NCBI GenBank assembly: GCA_024803745.1
Contig: JANJXV010000002.1
Location: forward strand, 40,755,757-40,819,756
Direction of reading: 5' to 3'
DNA from: Megascapheus bottae
Taxonomy: Eukaryota; Chordata; Mammalia; Rodentia; Geomyidae
DNA length: 64,000 nt
Of this stretch, positions 34,111 through 46,969 are shown piece after piece (the first letter of the stretch is position 1; the number at the start of each line of letters is the position of its first letter). A program made the position numbers and the translations under genes. Below the pieces are notes generated by a model that made no database searches, was not told the origin of the DNA, and saw only the letters and a program-made list of their open reading frames with translations.

Positions 34111-35190
34111 AACATAAAAAGAAAACATTAATCTGGTTATGACATGAGTCAAGGAACATAACAAAATCAAAGATGTCTCGCACTGACCAAATCATGTTGA
34201 GAAAATATATCCAACACCACAGCATTGTTCCTTTTTTGTTACCACAACTAGCAATCCACTATATTTGGTATTTCTGAATATTTTCTCAACCCAAATTATA
34301 AACAATTCTGTGACATAAAGATGCTTCTTTAGCATGCTCAGAGAATACCTCTTTATTTCCTTTGGCAGGATTGTGAGTATACAACTTTGGAAGCCTTACA
34401 AATAATCAAATAGGAATTACAAATGCTAAGGAAAAATACTGAGATTATGTGGTAAATTGGAATTCTTCAGAACGTCATATATTTTGTGGTTAAATATACA
34501 ATTGATCTTTAACATTTTGCTCTTGGAAATGTTTCCCTTTTGTTCTGAATGTATAATTAGGGTTTTTGAAGTCATGTATGTGGAACATTCATTGCTAAGA
34601 AATTCCCTTCCTCTTTTAGATTTTAAATTTGAAGTCATTGTAATTCTTTAATATCTGTTTCATTAGTGTACACGTCTATGTTCAGTCTGGAAGTAAGATG
34701 GTATAAAATTGTTAGCTACACCAAAGAACAAAGTGTTCCAGTAAAATTTCAGGTTGGAAGCTATCCAATTGCATTTTATAATAATTAAGCTGCTCTATGG
34801 CAGAACTCAGGACTGTTAGCAAGTTATCAAAAATTTCGGTATACCTGATTCCTTTGTGAATCTCAATCCAATCTCTTTTCTTGTTTATCTTTTTCTAGGA
34901 AAGCAAATAACTCCCTTTCTTCATTAACCTATGAACCCTAAGAGTCTAGACTACGTAGTTCAACTTAGGGCTTCTAGTCTACTGTTCTTATGTATAACTT
35001 CACAAATTCAATATTCCTTATTTACTTTCAAATAGCTGTTTGAAGACCTAAAGAATAGCCCTAAAGAGCCATCAAATTTAGAACAAAGAAAATCCATCTA
35101 TAATTTCAAACAATCAAATTTATGTCATTACATTTATTTAAGCATGTTCTCTCATTTTTTTCATATAAATCTATATGTTGTCACATTAGG
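34111..35190. other. Unique AT-rich sequence
   Basis: No gene or recognisable element. Opposing short frames near 34426-34651 are not convincing. Confidence 0.45.
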
Positions 35191-35193
35191 ATT

Positions 35194-35236
35194 TGTGTGT
35201 GTGTGTGTGTGTGTGTGTGGCGGGGGGGGGGGGGGG
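35194..35236. repeat. (TG)n plus G15 tract
   Basis: About 13 TG units (35194-35219) are followed by GC and a run of 15 G (35222-35236). They take the place of the T-rich edge expected for the adjacent minus-strand SINE. Confidence 0.95.
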
Positions 35237-35458
35237 CTGTCATGGAGCTTGAACTCGGCCTGGGGACTGTCCCTGAGCTCTTCAGCTCAAGGCTACTTCC
35301 CTGTCCTTGGAGCCACAGCTCCACTTCCTGATTTCTAGTGATTAATTGGAGATAGGAGTCTTACAGTCTTTTGTGCATGGGCTGGCTTTGAACCAGCATC
35401 CTCAGATTTCAGCTTCCTGAATAACTAAGAGTACAGGCGTGAGCCACTGCGCCCAGCT
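35237..35458 (-). mobile_element. B1-Geo SINE lacking a normal A-tail
   Basis: Minus-strand dimer without the internal Geo duplication, ending on the right with GTACAGGCGTGAGCCACTGC. Its tail side is the C-run/CA-repeat (as read on the minus strand) and not poly(A). Confidence 0.9.
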
Positions 35459-35696
35459 TAGTCATTCTTATATTTCATAAATAATTATCACTATACTAGA
35501 TTATTTATAATAATCGCTCAAATGTGTGATTACTTCTTTAGGTCAGTATTCCATATATTTGATATACCATATTTAAGGAGTTATTTCCTCGATGCTATTC
35601 CTTTATTTTTTCAGTTTTATCCATTATAAGCTAAAATATCCAAGGAGATAGCCAGTTAGTAAGTGAAAATAACAATGTGGTAAAATGTTAGCTTTT

Positions 35697-35901
35697 TTTT
35701 TTTGTTTTTTTCTTTTTTTTTGCCGATCCTGGACTTGAGCTCAGGGGCTGAGCACTGTCCTTGGACTTTCTCAAGGCTAGAGACTTGAGCCTCAGCACGA
35801 CTTCCAGCTTTTTTTTCTATGTATGTGGTACTGAGGAATCAAACCTAAGTCTTCGTACATGCTAGGCAAACACTCTACCAGTAAGCCAAACTCCCACCCC
35901 C
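35697..35901 (-). mobile_element. IDL-Geo SINE
   Basis: Minus-strand dimer with a perfect 14-bp duplication AAATGTTAGCTTTT (35683-35696 and 35902-35915) and a long T-rich left edge. Confidence 0.94.
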
Positions 35902-35915
35902 AAATGTTAGCTTTT

Positions 35916-38670
35916 GGAAGGAGTAGAAATTCTTTGAAATATTTATGCAATTCTTCTATCATTCTCTAATGTTCTTAGAATAAATAAAATAAATTACAAG
36001 AGTTCATTTGGGTAAGTGGAATGATAGGATCAAGTGTGATTTCTTTTAAGTGGTTCAGCATTATGTAAATACTTGTTTCATTGCTCAATTAGCAAGAGAT
36101 TCCATGTAGAAGAAAGATTATTTTCTTACATTGTGAAGAATTCATCAACAAGAACTTAATCAGAAAAGGGAAGAAGGAGAAAATATGAATTGTGAGAAGG
36201 AAAACGAAAGGAGATACCAAACTTAAATGAACATCCATGATGAGATTTCTTTAAGTGATCTTTGGAAGTATTTGCACAACAAAGAATGGAACAGTAGATT
36301 TTTCTCCCCTCTGATGAGATTTTGTTTGGCACATATTCTCTGTGGAAGAACCTTATTGTCAGTAAGATTTCTGACGTGGTTATGTGCAAAGTCATAGAGT
36401 TAAAGACTCTAAAGCTACATGTAAGTAAAAATTCCCAATGCAAATCCTAAAATTTTACAGATGAAATAATGGAAATTCAGGATTAAAGGACATGGATAAA
36501 TTTGCAAAATTAAGCAACAGGAGAGCCATTTCTACAATGAAGTTCTCTTAATTGATACTCTTGGGTTTTTAGAAAACACATCTTAATCTTAGTTAGCCTG
36601 TAGGAGGGAAACACTTTGAATCAGTTTCATTCAAAATGACTTCTAGTTATTTGGAAGTTTTCTATAGTTCTAGGACTTAAAATTGGTGAGCTTCCCAAAT
36701 TATACCAAGTTCTTAGAGTAATAGTCATATGAAAGTATACACAAGCAAGGGCAGATGATAAACACAATTATTTTATGAACAAGGAGATTGTATCAGAAAT
36801 CTTTGTAATGAAGACTTTTCTTAAAGGTACCCAGCTGATTGTGTCACAAATATGAATTGACTACCTTGATGAAAAACTAATGATAACTCTACGATTTATA
36901 GAAATAATTGCTTGTAAGAGACAGAAATGTACTTCCATGATGCTATATAGTTTATGCAGTTAAATTAATTACTATGATACTACAGGGATGCTGATTCATT
37001 ATTGTTAACTCATTGCTGGCATTTTGAAATTTCTACAAATGTCAAGGCTATGTTAACTGCCTTCTAGTCCAATTCAAAATATGTCACCATCTTCATTGGC
37101 TCATATCCCTTTGCTGACTGAATTCTTAACTCTGCTAGGTTTACACTTCTATTTATTTTCACCAAATTTATGCCCATATATTTTTAAAGGGTTGTGGTCC
37201 ATCCTAGACACCTCACCTTGAGTTTTTTCCTATTATAAATAAATGTGGAAACTGACATATCTTTGCACAGATGAACATGTATAGTCATAGACTAATCTTA
37301 GAAGAACTTTCTCTTATAAGGTTTGTCAATTATTTGCCTAATAGTTATTCTCAAAGATGTCATCCAAAATAGTGTTATAAATGTAAGTACTCAGTTTTTT
37401 TCATACGTTCCAGTTTTTTCCATACATTTGTAAATGTTTGATGTACCAATCTGTGTGTTTTGTTGCACTTGAAAATGTGATTCTAACTACTTTACTTTTT
37501 ATTTACCCAATTATCAGAATGGACAAATATTATTCCTTTGGTATCTAAAAATGTCTACAGTTTCTATTTTTCTTAATAGTCTGGCAGGTTCTGAAAGAAG
37601 TATTATCTTTAACTTATAAGTTTGGGAACTGTCTCTCCACTTGCATTAACAAAAAAGATATTGTCAAATTTGAAAAGTACAAAGTTGTTCAATTTTAAGA
37701 GTACTTTCCAAGTAATTCTTCCCTCTGACAAAAGTCCTTATTTTGAATATGTGGTTATTTCTATTGACTTTGGTTTCACAGAAGTGTGTGGGTGTTTTCC
37801 TTCTATGAATATGAATGAGATGAGTTCATTTAAAAGTATTGAAAGATGATGCCTTCCATATACAATACCAATCTTTTAATTTTCTTGCTGTCTTATGCTG
37901 AAGTAATGCACAGAAGATATGGAGTAATGTATTAAACTTATCACCAGGGATTTTCTGGAGGCAATTATTTACTGAAAGAACTATATTATTTTTGACTCAT
38001 TTCTTATTTAGGGGAGGGGGCTTAAAATTCTTTTGAATTAGGTAATTGCTTCATTGGAAAAACTTGAAAACTCTTTGTATGAGTAATGATATCTGTTTCA
38101 TTTAAATATACCTTTTGGTGGCAGACAGCTAACTACTTGCAATGAACATAAAAGGTACAGGTACAGATGTATGGATTAAATTGTAAATCTTTTAACAAGG
38201 TAGGAATACCACATCATCCTTACAAATAACAATTTATAAAATGCACTGATTATATTGCTAGGATTTACAAGTTAATATGGAACCATATTCCAAAAATTAT
38301 TAAATGTGGATAAAACTATTTTGCAGAAACTAATTTTTAATGATATTTGAGGATAATATCAAAATACAGTAGCAAGATTTCTAGCTCTCTTTTAGTTCAA
38401 TCATAAGACCACAAGTTTACAGACAATGTTTTGACACACAGCTAGAAGTTAAACTGGAGAATGAGAACGTCATGGTAGCAAATAAAATAGCCTGCTGAGA
38501 TATAGGGAGGGGTTATAAGGATGATGTAATTTTTTGTGCTATCAGTAATGGAAGGCATTTTATTTGAGCTACAAGATTTTGAGCATTTGTTTTTTAACTT
38601 TCTAATTAATTTTTACTGAATGAATATGCTTTCTTGTGATCTATACAGCAATGTTTTCAAATTCCACACA
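35916..38670. other. Repeat-poor AT-rich sequence
   Basis: About 2.7 kb with no gene or confidently named repeat. Around 37180-37530 a few blocks faintly resemble old L1 3' sequence, but not enough to call. Confidence 0.4.
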
Positions 38671-38674
38671 TAGC

Positions 38675-38830
38675 AAGAAATATTGAAGAAAATAATATTT
38701 ACTGAGTATTTACAATATCCAAGGTGCTAATGATTTTACTTACCCCCTCCCTGTAAGAGATTACAGGTAATTGATGGGATATAGTCACTGTTAGACTTAT
38801 GAGTTTTGGGCTTCAAATGTCTTTCTCAAC
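38675..38830 (-). mobile_element. Possible MIR fragment
   Basis: AATAATATTTACTGAGTATT followed by TTACAATATCCAAGGTGC resembles the reversed MIR 3' end. The remainder is too decayed for a firm call. Confidence 0.35.
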
Positions 38831-41800
38831 AGTGTGCTACTTTAGTTAGGCTAGCTAGTAGGAAAACTAGGCATGTATCAGCTGCTTAAATATATAAATG
38901 TACCTGTATAAGCTTTCTGTGTATCTATTAGGAACTTAGTATTTGAAAATCTAGTAGAGCATCATGGTCACTTGTCCCTATATCAGTCTTTTGTGTGGCT
39001 TAAATCAAATGACATCCTTGCATCACCCCCCAACCCCAGAAAGCAACAGCACTGAGGCTCTTTTACATAATGTCTGTGTAATTTATCATCAGATTTTAAT
39101 CCTCATTTCAAATCTGTGATATGAAATGGAGACATCGAGACCTACTGATATATGATTCAAGAGCAGCTCTGAAAATCTGAACTTTACATCATAGCCATGG
39201 ATCATGCAAAGTGACCAAAATAGGACCATTTTGTCTCCTGGAGAGAAATATCAATGAATGATTGTTAGTGTGTTTGCCTCACATTAAGAAACAAGTTTTT
39301 GAAGACATTTATCCCATATCCAGAAGACAATAAAGTTTCCACTAACTTTCTATTTTTGAAGCCATTTTTAACTTAAGTTCTCAGATGGGAAAAATGTGGC
39401 ATTTTCCCCCCTGGTACTTTATGATCTCAGTGATGATCTTATGACTCTGCCTTTTCCCACCAGAGTGGACCTACTTCTCAGAACCAAAAATACCATTATT
39501 TTACCAGCAGGAGACATGGGGAAAACGTTTTAGGTAACAAAACAGTCTGCTTTGACACATGTCGCTATTATTTCATTTCAGATATGCCTTAGGTCAAATA
39601 CATTCTGGAGACATTATCTTTCAAAAAAAGTGCTTTGTAGAATACCTAAAGAGAAATTGGATGTCATGGTTCCCTAAAACCAATACTGAAGGCACAGTAT
39701 GTTCTGCTCAGAATGTGTGCTCATGAGACGAAACGGGCTGATCTAAATTGGAAATCAGGCCTTAAAGTAATTCTTTCAAAAAGTTTAGAAAAAATTTTAA
39801 ATTACCAAGAACTTCAGGCAAAGGAATGAAAAACTATAACTAGATTTATACTTATGAATTGCTGAATTGAACAATCTAGTTCTTCCATGGTAGGTCATGG
39901 AGGAGTCAATCTGATTCCTAACTCTGTAGGTATTTCTCAGGAACTCCTGCCGCAACCCTTACCACTCCTCTGGTTTAAAAGAGCTTTAATTCTATTACAT
40001 AGGTTTTTTCTGCCTTCAGAGGAAGTAAATATTGAATATTTATATTAACCCATGTTAAAAAATTTATCTTTAGGTATCTGTCCAAAAGGATTTCAGTTCA
40101 ATATATCAGTGTCGTCACCATTTCTGTTGTTCTCACTCATCCCTCCTAATCCCTTCAGATTATGTTGTTTCATTTTCACATACGTACGTTGAATAATTTG
40201 ATTTCACTCACATACCCATTCTCTCTCCATTTGTCTTTCTTCCTTCCCCTGACCATCCCTCACCAAAGTAGAATTTAAAAGGCATGGACTCCTGGAATGG
40301 GAAAATATTCAGCCTGCCTATGCTTGACTTGTTGTGTATTTCTGTGGAAGAATGAAAATTGAAGTGATAGATATGCTCTGCTAGTTGTCTGCTTGTAGTA
40401 TTGTAACCCTATAATCAATATTTACACTATGTTAGCAAGTTTGTCAATCCCTCCATGCTAGCTCAGAATGTCCTATAGGGTTTAAAGTAAAGTTGATGGC
40501 AATTAAACCTTTGTTAATTTTCTTCTTGGTCACATTGAATGAGAACTGTGTGAAGCTGAATTGTTTAGAGCATATTCTTGTATCAGCCATTCTCATCTTT
40601 CCATTTTGTTTTCTACTGACTTGCACCTGATAATCCTCCAGATGTGAACTCAGGCTGCCTTGTGATCAGTTTCATCCAATTTGAACAGAAGTCCAAAGAA
40701 AATGCTATACACTGAGATTATTCAGAGAGAATCTTTTATATTAGAAAGAAATACCTTTTCTTACAAAGAAGAAATTCCACCAGGAATGAAAATAGAACAT
40801 TTCACACCATACCAGTGTCTTTCTCTCTTAATCTCCCTCCTTTTACCTCCATTTTATACCTTTGCCTCTTGCTCGTCTCTTTCTTTGATTTTTTTCCTCT
40901 AGTAAATGTAGTGGAGGAATAAAACACAAATGGACAATAAAGTAATTTTCTAAAATCAATATAATAATAGCTTCATGTTACCACATTCTATAATATCATA
41001 AATGTATCATTTATAAATTCACTTAATTTTCTTTAGTGCCTATGCAATTTTCTGAAATTCAATATTTGGAGGTATTACATAATTCAATGATGATCTTTAA
41101 AAAGAATGTAAAAATGCACAATTCATAATAATAGGAAAGCCTATCTTTTTATTTAACTTCATAGGGATCCTAGGTGATTTTTTTCCTCTTGTTAAAAACA
41201 AAAACATGCTAATATTTAATTAAAGAAAAATAAAACTAAAGCAAAAATTATAAAATATATATAGGACTGAACTTGATTTAGTCATATAGTAGCATTATCT
41301 TGTTATTTAAAGCCTCAATTTTCTTCCATTTAATACCAGTAATTATTACTATAATACAATGTTTTAACTAGTCAAGCAAGAGTTGTGCATATGAATTATA
41401 ACAAGTATAGATAGAATGAAGGCTTATATACCTTTTGGTATTAATGAAACTTGAAACATTTTCTGATGAAATTTTATAATAGCTGCCATATCTGCAACAT
41501 ATGTAGATATAATGATAGCTAGTTACCTAGCTATATAGATAGATGCCAAGGTATTAGTGTACAATGTAACCACAGATCTCTTCATGAAAACAAGCACATT
41601 CACAATGGTGGCTGTAATGAAGATACTCATTCAATGCATCGCATTTGTCGACTTATGTGGACATCACTGAATTCATATAGATGTGATGGGAAAGTGGCTG
41701 TTGTATTATGTCATAAAACATATGTGGACAAATGCATGGAAACTTTCTGGACTTCTTGGCAGGGAGCAATGAATGGTTCCTAGGTCCAGTGAAAGTGTCC

Positions 41801-42460
41801 CGGGGATGCCCCAGTGCTCAGGACATGTGCATTTGGGTCCATTGTTATTACATTGTTCATCCCATCTTGGCCAGGACTGCTACACCAGCTGCCATCTATT
41901 CCCAGCATCTGTACTGTAGTTGTATTTCTCAGTGCCCCCAGTGAAACAGGAAGACATGCACTTTCTCCTCTGCTTTTAAAATTGCTTTTAGGCCCAGATC
42001 AGAGTTCAAGAAACAATTCAAATGACACTTCACTGTCATTTAGCTGACATTACACTATTTCAAAAGTTTTATTCCCTTCTGACACCATTTTCTTCTCTTA
42101 TCCTGGAAGCAAAACTGTGGTTCATGAAATTATTTGTTCTGAGCTCCATGCTCCTATTGAGCATAGGGAGGTGAACTTGAGTCATTGAAATGCCAGCTTT
42201 GAAAACCTGTCATCATCTTTAGTATTTCTCTCAGGGTTTACTGCATTTCCCGCCAAATAAAATGGCAGCAATTCCGACTGTACAAATGTCGTAGCATGTG
42301 TCATCACTTCATATGTTATCAGTAACTACATGCATGTTGATGTTACTAAATGTCCTAAATACTGTAACTGTTAAGTGTAAATAAAGAACTATTACTCTAG
42401 AAAACATGAGCTCATCTTAAACATTCTAACAAACAATCATTACCTCTTTTCATGTAGGAC
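38831..42460. other. Long repeat-poor stretch
   Basis: About 3.6 kb without a gene or clear transposon. The part 41730-41990 is richer in G and C than its surroundings and has overlapping short plus-strand frames (41732-41944, 41814-42047) with no known domain. Non-coding constrained sequence is possible but cannot be shown here. Confidence 0.4.
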
Positions 42461-42462
42461 AT

Positions 42463-42705
42463 AAAAGCAGAAGAATCTGGAGACATGGCTCTGAATTCTC
42501 TCGTTTTCATTTGCTTGGTGCATGATCGAGTCAAAGTAAGTTATCTAATATTTTTGAGTCTCAATTCAATCATATCTGAGAATTGAAATGAAAATTGTGA
42601 ATTGTTTTAGTACTATTCACTATAAATTGCACAGAATACCCTAGTAAGTATATAGTAAATGTTCCATAAAACGTGGAATTTTAGCAATTATTACTTTTTT
42701 TTTCA
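42463..42705 (+). mobile_element. MIR SINE, near full length
   Basis: Follows MIR order: ATCTGGAGACATGGCTCTGA, TTTGCTTGGTGCATGATCGA, CAAAGTAAGTTATCTAATAT, ATATCTGAGAATTGAAATGA, and AAGTATATAGTAAATGTTCC at the end. Ancient. Confidence 0.65.
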
Positions 42706-42989
42706 ACCAATAATGGCACCAATGCACATTGGTCAGCATAGTGAGCTATAACATATGCCTACCCTATGTTATAGCAATTCACTGTTGATACTTACCTGAG
42801 AGGGAAAAAGACAAGAGAACTCTCTCTTTTCAAAGGGAATGTATGTAGGATTTGTGTTATTTAGAGAAATCACCTGTGCCTTAAGTTTTCCTTACGGGAA
42901 GGTTTTTTTAAATCATAAATTCCATTCTTTCATTGGTCCTCAAATCTGTATATTTTGAGTTCTCCTGTGTCAATTCTCACGCTATATTT

Positions 42990-43560
42990 TGCAATGAATT
43001 TGTACAATTCATCTAAATTGTTGAATTTTTGCCAGAGAAATTGTTAACAATATCCTTTCATATTCTCTTAATGTCAACGAATTCATGATAGCCCTTTTTA
43101 TTAATAATATTGGTAATTTCTGGCAATTCTATTAATCTATCTAGATAGGAGCTTATCAATTTTATTACCTTTCAAGTAAAAAAAATCACCTTATGATTTG
43201 CAATACTTATTTATGACTTTTACTGTATTGGTTTACTATGCTTCTACGTTTCTAGCTTCTTCACATGGAAACCTATAATTTAAGATCACTTTCCTTTATA
43301 ACTTTAAATAGATGAATTTACCTTTGTTATTTTAATTTTAGCTAATATATTTTTATCATTATTATATTTTGAAATATCTATGTTAAGATTTGGTGAATTG
43401 TTTACAGATACGTTGTTAAATTTTCAAATAATTATCTTAGATTTTTCTTGTTAAGGGGTTCTAGTGAAAATTCATTGTAACCAGGGAACCTGATCTGTGT
43501 TTCTGTCTCAAAGTTATATGTAATTAGTTTTGTTGCTGGTCACTTTGTTCATCATGGTAA
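42990..43560 (-). mobile_element. Ancient L1 ORF2 fragment
   Basis: The plus strand shows AGGAGCTTATCAATTTTATT, a TTTTAATTTTAGCTAATATA block and GGGGTTCTAGTGAAAATTCA in the relative order of reversed L1 ORF2 upstream of the RT core. Strong decay, so the call is moderate. Confidence 0.5.
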
Positions 43561-43816
43561 ATATACCCCAGATCCTTACAAATCAGTGTATATAATAAAA
43601 TAAAAATGCATAGCATCTACATAGACCAACTAGATCAAGGTCTTTTTAGTCATTAATGGCATCTTTTTTCTTCTGTGAATATCTAGAGCAGGTATTCCTA
43701 ATAATTACTAATCATTTGACATTCATCTTACCCTTACATGGTTAAAAACATGGACTCTATATAACAGTCTATAAAATGCAGATGACTTAGTGATCTCATT
43801 GAGTTTGTAGTTCTAG

Positions 43817-43995
43817 ATGTCCAAGGATGCAGCTCAGTGGTAGATAGCTTTCTTAGATTAATTGTAATGTTTTGTGTTGGATCCACAGCACCACAAACAC
43901 AAACTTTTGTTAGGATTGTGTGACTAATTTGTGTAGGGGTAGGGCAGTAGCCTTGAGCTGAAGAGTCCAAGCCCCAGGACCTGACTCCCCTATAA
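43817..43995 (+). mobile_element. Old ID-like monomer plus Geo fragment
   Basis: GATGCAGCTCAGTGGTAGAT to GGATCCACAGCACCACAAA is a classic ID/tRNA-Ala-type monomer. After a gap, AGTAGCCTTGAGCTGAAGAG with GTCCAAGCCCCAGGAC is Geo monomer text. The 105-codon reverse frame at 43734-44051 is not a gene. Confidence 0.65.
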
Positions 43996-44132
43996 AAATC
44001 ATTTTTCCAAAGCTCATATAAAAATTCTATTATAATAAAAAAATAAGTCACTCTATTGACAGCCCCCCCCCCAAAAAGATGAAATTGGAGCAGTTAAAAA
44101 TTTTGGTAATTTAGATGGGTACTTCAAAGTTT

Positions 44133-44393
44133 TTCTTGTTGTTGTTTTGTTTTGTTTGTTTGTTTTTATATTGTTTGGTTGTGGGATTTGATCTCTAGGC
44201 CTGGCACTGTCTCTGAGCTCTTCAGATCAAGATTACCACTCTACCGTGCTGAGCCACAGCACCACTTTCGGTTTTCTAGTGATTAGTTGGAGATGAGTCT
44301 CAGGGACTTTCATGCCCTGGCTGGGTTGAACCGCCATCCTCAAATCTCAGCCTCTGGAATAGCTAGTATTACAGGGGTGAGCCACTGGGCACC
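44133..44393 (-). mobile_element. B1-Geo SINE
   Basis: Minus-strand dimer with a GTTT-rich left edge. Imperfect flanks ACTTCAAAGTTTTT (44121) and CACTCAAAGTGTTTTT (44395) are a plausible target duplication. Confidence 0.88.
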
Positions 44394-44653
44394 TCACTCA
44401 AAGTGTTTTTGGCTAATGTCATTTATAAGTTTTTTAACATTTTTTCTGTAGTTGCATTTTTCCTATTGTCCTATTTCTTCCACATTTGAGTATTATAATT
44501 TTCCTTGATATCGAAGTTATATTGAATTGGTCAAGGATGCAATGTCATAAACTTACAACTCCTTGATGGACCACGTGGGAACATCCCTTCATTTTTTCAG
44601 ATACGAGTGCACTAAGCTAGAGGGGTGGCAATTAAATGTTAGAATGTACTACT

Positions 44654-44706
44654 GCAAAAAACAAAAACAAAAAACAAAAAACACACAAAAAACAAAAAAA
44701 AAAACC
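44654..44706. repeat. A-rich (AAAAAC)n tract
   Basis: Irregular AAAAAC-type repeat of about 50 bp. Confidence 0.9.
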
Positions 44707-44936
44707 CAAACCACTACTGATATTTAATAGAAGAGACGTCCCTATTTTTGACTTTACTGGTGCCTAGTGGTATTAGCACAGGTGATGAACTATGCTAAGC
44801 CACTCAGAATCTCACTTTCTGGGACCTGCAACAGAAAATTGAAGACTAGAGTCACATGAGGGAAAAAATAACTATAAACACAAAAGAAATAGAGAACCTA
44901 ATGATTATGACTGCTATGGCCCCTGGAGTTTTCTTA

Positions 44937-45085
44937 TTTTTTATTGTTATTTTATATTTTATTTTTTTGCCAGCACTGGGGCTTGAACTCAAGGCAGAAA
45001 CACTGTCCAGAAACTTCTTTGTGTTCAAGGCTCACGTTCTACCACTTGGGCCACAGTGCCATGTCTTGCTTTTTCTGAGTAGCAT
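44937..45085 (-). mobile_element. Geo monomer of a truncated SINE
   Basis: GCCAGCACTGGGGCTTGAAC to GGGCCACAGTGCCATG on the plus strand is reversed Geo monomer with a T-rich edge. The left monomer is mostly missing. Confidence 0.75.
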
Positions 45086-45137
45086 ATTGAAGATAAGTTT
45101 TACATTGAAATAAAAATAGACACATAATTTTATGATT

Positions 45138-45369
45138 GTCAGGCACCAGTGGCTCATGCCTGTAATCCTAGCTACTCAGGAGGCTGAGATCTGAGGATCA
45201 TGGTTCAAAGCCAGCCCAGGAATGAAAGTCCATGAGACACTTTTCTCCAATTAACCACAAGAAAACCAGAAGTGTTATCGTGGCTCAATGTGGTAGAGCA
45301 CTAGCCTTTAGCTGAAGAGCTCAGGGATAGCACCCAGACCAAGAGTTCAAGCCCCACGACTGACAAAAA

Positions 45370-45370
<1 letters not shown>
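45138..45370 (+). mobile_element. B1-Geo SINE with microsatellite tail
   Basis: Well-preserved dimer (CTCATGCCTGTAATCCTAGC, then the Geo half ending CCCCACGACTGAC). A short A6 run leads straight into a long TCTA repeat, so the microsatellite grew from the SINE tail. Confidence 0.94.
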
Positions 45371-45429
<59 letters not shown>

Positions 45430-45450
45430 CTATCTATCTATCTATCTATC

Positions 45451-45497
<47 letters not shown>

Positions 45498-45535
45498 GTA
45501 TGTATGTGTGTGTGTGTGTCTATGTGTCTGTGTGT
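45371..45535. repeat. (TCTA)n microsatellite with TG tail
   Basis: About 126 bp of TCTA units (45371-45496) with two interruptions reading TCTC, then a TATG/TG-rich stretch to about 45535. It is likely to vary in length between individuals. Confidence 0.97.
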
Positions 45536-45905
45536 CAAAGCATATGGAAATAATTGAAAGTCTGATTCATGAAAATTTAGTGAGTACATAGACTTAGGTC
45601 AAATAAATTTTGCCAGTTTTAAACATTATTTTAAAGCATTTTCAGCTCATGCCACTTAACTTCCTTTGTCCAAAATTCCAGTGAATGGAATTCTGATGGT
45701 TTTGGTATGATCATAATATGGTTGTGTATTATTTTGAAAACCCTGAATTTGGGATTAGTCCACATATGCTCTAGAAATGCCTCAGCCTTGATATACTGAA
45801 TATGAACTCACAAACTCAGCTAGTGCATACAGGTTAACCATTATGGGATATGTATTGTAAAATCACTCAAAGCAGTAATAACTGCTAAATGAAAGTAAAG
45901 TTTCA

Positions 45906-46129
45906 AGAGAGGCACCGGTGGCTCAGGCCTGTGGTCCAATACAGGAGCCTGAAATCTATGGATCAGGGTTCAAAGCCATCCCTGGCAGGAAAGTTTATGA
46001 AACTTTTATCTCCAATTAACCACCATAAAACAGCAAGTGGTTTTTGTGGCTCAAAGTGGTAGGACATGAGCTGTGAGCCAAAGAATGTAGAACCTGAGTT
46101 GAAGTCCCAGGACTGACAAAAAATAAAAA
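45906..46129 (+). mobile_element. B1-Geo SINE
   Basis: Plus-strand dimer with an exact 10-bp target duplication TAAAGTTTCA (45896-45905 and 46130-46139). Confidence 0.92.
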
Positions 46130-46334
46130 TAAAGTTTCATTAATAAAGGACATAAAACATTAGAAGGAGAGGAGTGGATCAGTATTTACTTTGATTAATT
46201 CCTAGAATTTTAAACTTCAGAATAGGGTAGAATTAGTTGATAACTTTATATCCTTAATGAAGGGATTTATTGAACAACAAATGATAGTTTGAAAATAACT
46301 TTCTAATGGTTTCGCACATCAGATTATTTACTCC

Positions 46335-46490
46335 TTGTTAAAACAGGTGGCAGGCATTCTGTTTCATCTCTACTTTAGATTACAGCCTAACTGAAAGTTG
46401 AGTAAGCTCTATTATCTGGAAAGTGATACTACAAATGAGGGTCAGAAGTGGAATTCAGTCCAGGAAACATTGTTTTGAGACATTACCCTT
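46335..46490 (-). mobile_element. Possible MIR fragment
   Basis: GTTGAGTAAGCTCTATTATC and GTCAGAAGTGGAATTCAGTC with CAGG follow the reversed MIR 5' half. Ancient and uncertain. Confidence 0.45.
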
Positions 46491-46969
46491 GTAAGTCATT
46501 TTGCTATACTGATGCTTTTTCTCTTGTTTCCTGGTAATGTACTTTAAAAGTTGACCTCTCTTGGTATCTGCCTACATTACTTCCATACTCATATTGTGTC
46601 TCACCATTTTGATCAGAAAAGGAATATTTTTTTCACATTCAAGAAAATATGATTATTTAAGCAAATAATATGGTTCTAATCTTATTTCCCATAGAGCAAA
46701 TAGGAAGCATACATTTTAATTTGGGGCTTTACATTTCCATCTCTAAAACAGGACAAATGATAAGTTTATAGAGGGAAATTTTTATAAAATTCAACCAAAG
46801 AGAGCAAACCAAAATTTCCCTGTCAATATAATGTCTACATATTGGTTAAATTAATGCTTTCTATCTATTAAGTGAAATGGCATTTCTTCAGTTTAAATTT
46901 ACTATTAAAATTGCTCACATAAATATAAAATGTATAGCTATATTTGGTCCAAGAGACAATATATAGGAA
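46491..46969. other. Unique AT-rich sequence
   Basis: No gene or recognisable element. Confidence 0.45.

Noticed and set aside
40080..40275. Possible reversed L1-type 3' UTR (pyrimidine-rich block with CCATCCCTCACC)
   Set aside because: The look is suggestive, but no matching tail or copy in this window confirms it.
42463..42540. Possible exon with a GTAAGT donor at 42535
   Set aside because: The donor-like text lies inside a MIR SINE, and no open frame, acceptor or partner exon supports a gene.
45371..45496. CRISPR-like regular array
   Set aside because: It is a simple 4-bp microsatellite without spacers, in a mammalian genome.
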